This document shows, in pieces, positions 4,273-5,185 of a stretch of DNA of 5,185 nt. The DNA lies in assembly GCA_903854645.1 (NCBI GenBank), contig CAINWY010000005.1, positions 1-5,185 on the forward strand. Direction: 5' to 3'. Both the position numbers and the translations under genes were made by a program. The notes beneath the pieces are model-generated. The model worked only from the letters and a program-made list of their open reading frames with translations. It had not been told where the DNA came from and ran no database searches. The DNA comes from an uncultured bacterium. Lineage in GTDB: Bacteria > Patescibacteriota > Minisyncoccia > Phycocordibacterales > UBA9973. The stretch's first letter is position 1; each line of letters opens with the position of its first letter.

Positions 4273-5185
4273 ATGATTTCATGGTTCAAAAAATATTTCA
4301 TCACAAAAAAAGAAAATAATAATATCCCTTACCCGATATTGGATTCTAGTATAAATTTCATTATATTAGGAGTAATATTTATAGAAATATTTACTTTTTT
4401 AATACCCACCTTTACTCATATAAATCAGACTGGAGAAATGGCCTCAGTTGTTCCAGTAATATTAGATGAGCTCACAAACAAAGAACGTGCAGCAAACAAC
4501 AAAGATATTCTTACAACAAGCACCATTCTAAATAAGGCTGCTCAAATGAAGGCCACTGATATGGCAAACAACAGATATTTTGCACATACGAGCCCTGATG
4601 GAAAAAATCCATGGTATTGGCTAGATCAGGTAGGCTACAAATATCAATATGCGGGAGAAAATCTTGCGATTAATTTCACTGACTCTAAGGATATTACAAA
4701 TGCCTGGATGGAAAGTCCTTCACACAAATCAAACATAATAAAGGAAACCTATACTGAAATGGGAACGGGTATAGCAATCGGTATGTATGAAGGACAAAAG
4801 ACAATATTTGTGGCACAATTATATGCAAATCCACTACCAATAATTCCTGAAACTGTAATAACAGGAAATATAACTGAGGTAGCACCGACTGTAATTTCTG
4901 AATTATCTCCTACAAAGGCGAATACAAATGTTCTTGGTGCAGAAACAATAAATGAGACACAAACAATTAAGAGTTCAAACATCTCAAAACCAACACTCGT
5001 ACAAAAAATGTTTGCCTCTCCTAGAAATACTACAAATTCGATTATATTCACTATTTTAGGAATACTAATAGTGACGTTGCTTTTAAATTTCTTAATAAAA
5101 ATTAAGCATATAAATTTATATTTAGTAACAAAACTTTTATTTATATTAGCTATAATGGGTGGAATATTTGTAATAAATAATGACC
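4273..5185 (+). CDS. CAP-domain (SCP/PR1, YkwD-like) membrane protein, 3' end beyond window
   Basis: The frame from ATG 4273 is open for 304 codons to the window end. After a basic N-terminus (SWFKKYFITKK) comes a transmembrane helix at about 29-48, then an extracytoplasmic CAP domain at about 60-185. Family hallmarks are the NKERAANN helix, AAQMKATDMANNRYFAHTSP with H105, YAGENLA with E129, AWMESPSHKSNI with H151, YTEMGTG with E162, and VAQLY. These two His and two Glu match the conserved cavity residues of bacterial CAP proteins. A Thr/Asn-rich linker carries VLGAE at 220-224, as in the upstream protein. Two further hydrophobic helices follow at about 256-276 and 285-303, the last touching the window edge. 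CAP proteins of bacteria are secreted or surface proteins of mostly unknown activity. Placement beside a wall-binding protein suggests an envelope role. The start is supported by the -10 box seven bases upstream. Domain identity is secure; function is not. Confidence 0.94.
   Translation, partial: MISWFKKYFITKKENNNIPYPILDSSINFIILGVIFIEIFTFLIPTFTHINQTGEMASVVPVILDELTNKERAANNKDILTTSTILNKAAQMKATDMANNRYFAHTSPDGKNPWYWLDQVGYKYQYAGENLAINFTDSKDITNAWMESPSHKSNIIKETYTEMGTGIAIGMYEGQKTIFVAQLYANPLPIIPETVITGNITEVAPTVISELSPTKANTNVLGAETINETQTIKSSNISKPTLVQKMFASPRNTTNSIIFTILGILIVTLLLNFLIKIKHINLYLVTKLLFILAIMGGIFVINND

Noticed and set aside
4694..5051. Two overlapping minus-strand open frames (4694-4885 and 4749-5051)
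   Set aside because: Both lie opposite the CAP-domain gene, whose catalytic-pocket motifs are on the + strand; they have no recognisable features.
4930..5185. LPXTG-type sortase signal at the CAP protein C-terminus
   Set aside because: There is no LPXTG motif before the hydrophobic helices, and more than one helix follows, so it looks like a multi-pass membrane end instead.

Overview
The window is about 5.2 kb of AT-rich DNA, with every supported gene on the + strand. Its style suggests a member of the Patescibacteria (CPR), probably Parcubacteria-like. Evidence for this is the small dense AT-rich layout, the near absence of Shine-Dalgarno sequences before the start codons, and envelope proteins of a kind I associate with that group: a CAP-domain protein with membrane segments at both ends, a peptidoglycan-binding protein with repeats, and paired-cysteine motifs. 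The taxon is inferred from sequence style only. TGA acts as a stop here and is absent inside the long reading frames, so no recoded stop is needed.

Layout. Positions 1-767 are the C-terminal part of the replication-associated AAA+ ATPase RarA, whose start lies before the window. A near-consensus promoter (785-814) then drives an 85-residue two-helix membrane protein (862-1119), closed by an intrinsic terminator (1142-1175). Positions 1176-1550 are a gene-poor AT-rich stretch with four inverted repeats, including a perfect 18-bp hairpin at 1189-1234, and a candidate promoter. At 1551-2615 lies an exported, membrane-anchored protein with five tandem C-x15-C repeats and a Pro/Thr/Asn/Gln-rich tail, closed by a 21-bp perfect hairpin. 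At 2848-4212 lies a second secreted protein with four FIVAR-like repeats, one C-x13-C motif and a C-terminal peptidoglycan-binding domain. At 4273 a CAP-domain (SCP/PR1, YkwD-like) membrane protein begins, apparently on a leaderless transcript, and runs off the window end.

The last three genes look like a cell-envelope neighbourhood. The two secreted proteins share a homologous signal-peptide region (MFTQMR start), a related paired-cysteine motif and a similar promoter candidate. The peptidoglycan-binding and CAP proteins share a VLGAE motif. Each gene seems to have its own promoter and most have a terminator-like hairpin, so they look like separately transcribed units rather than one operon. 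No mobile element, CRISPR array, tRNA or rRNA was seen.
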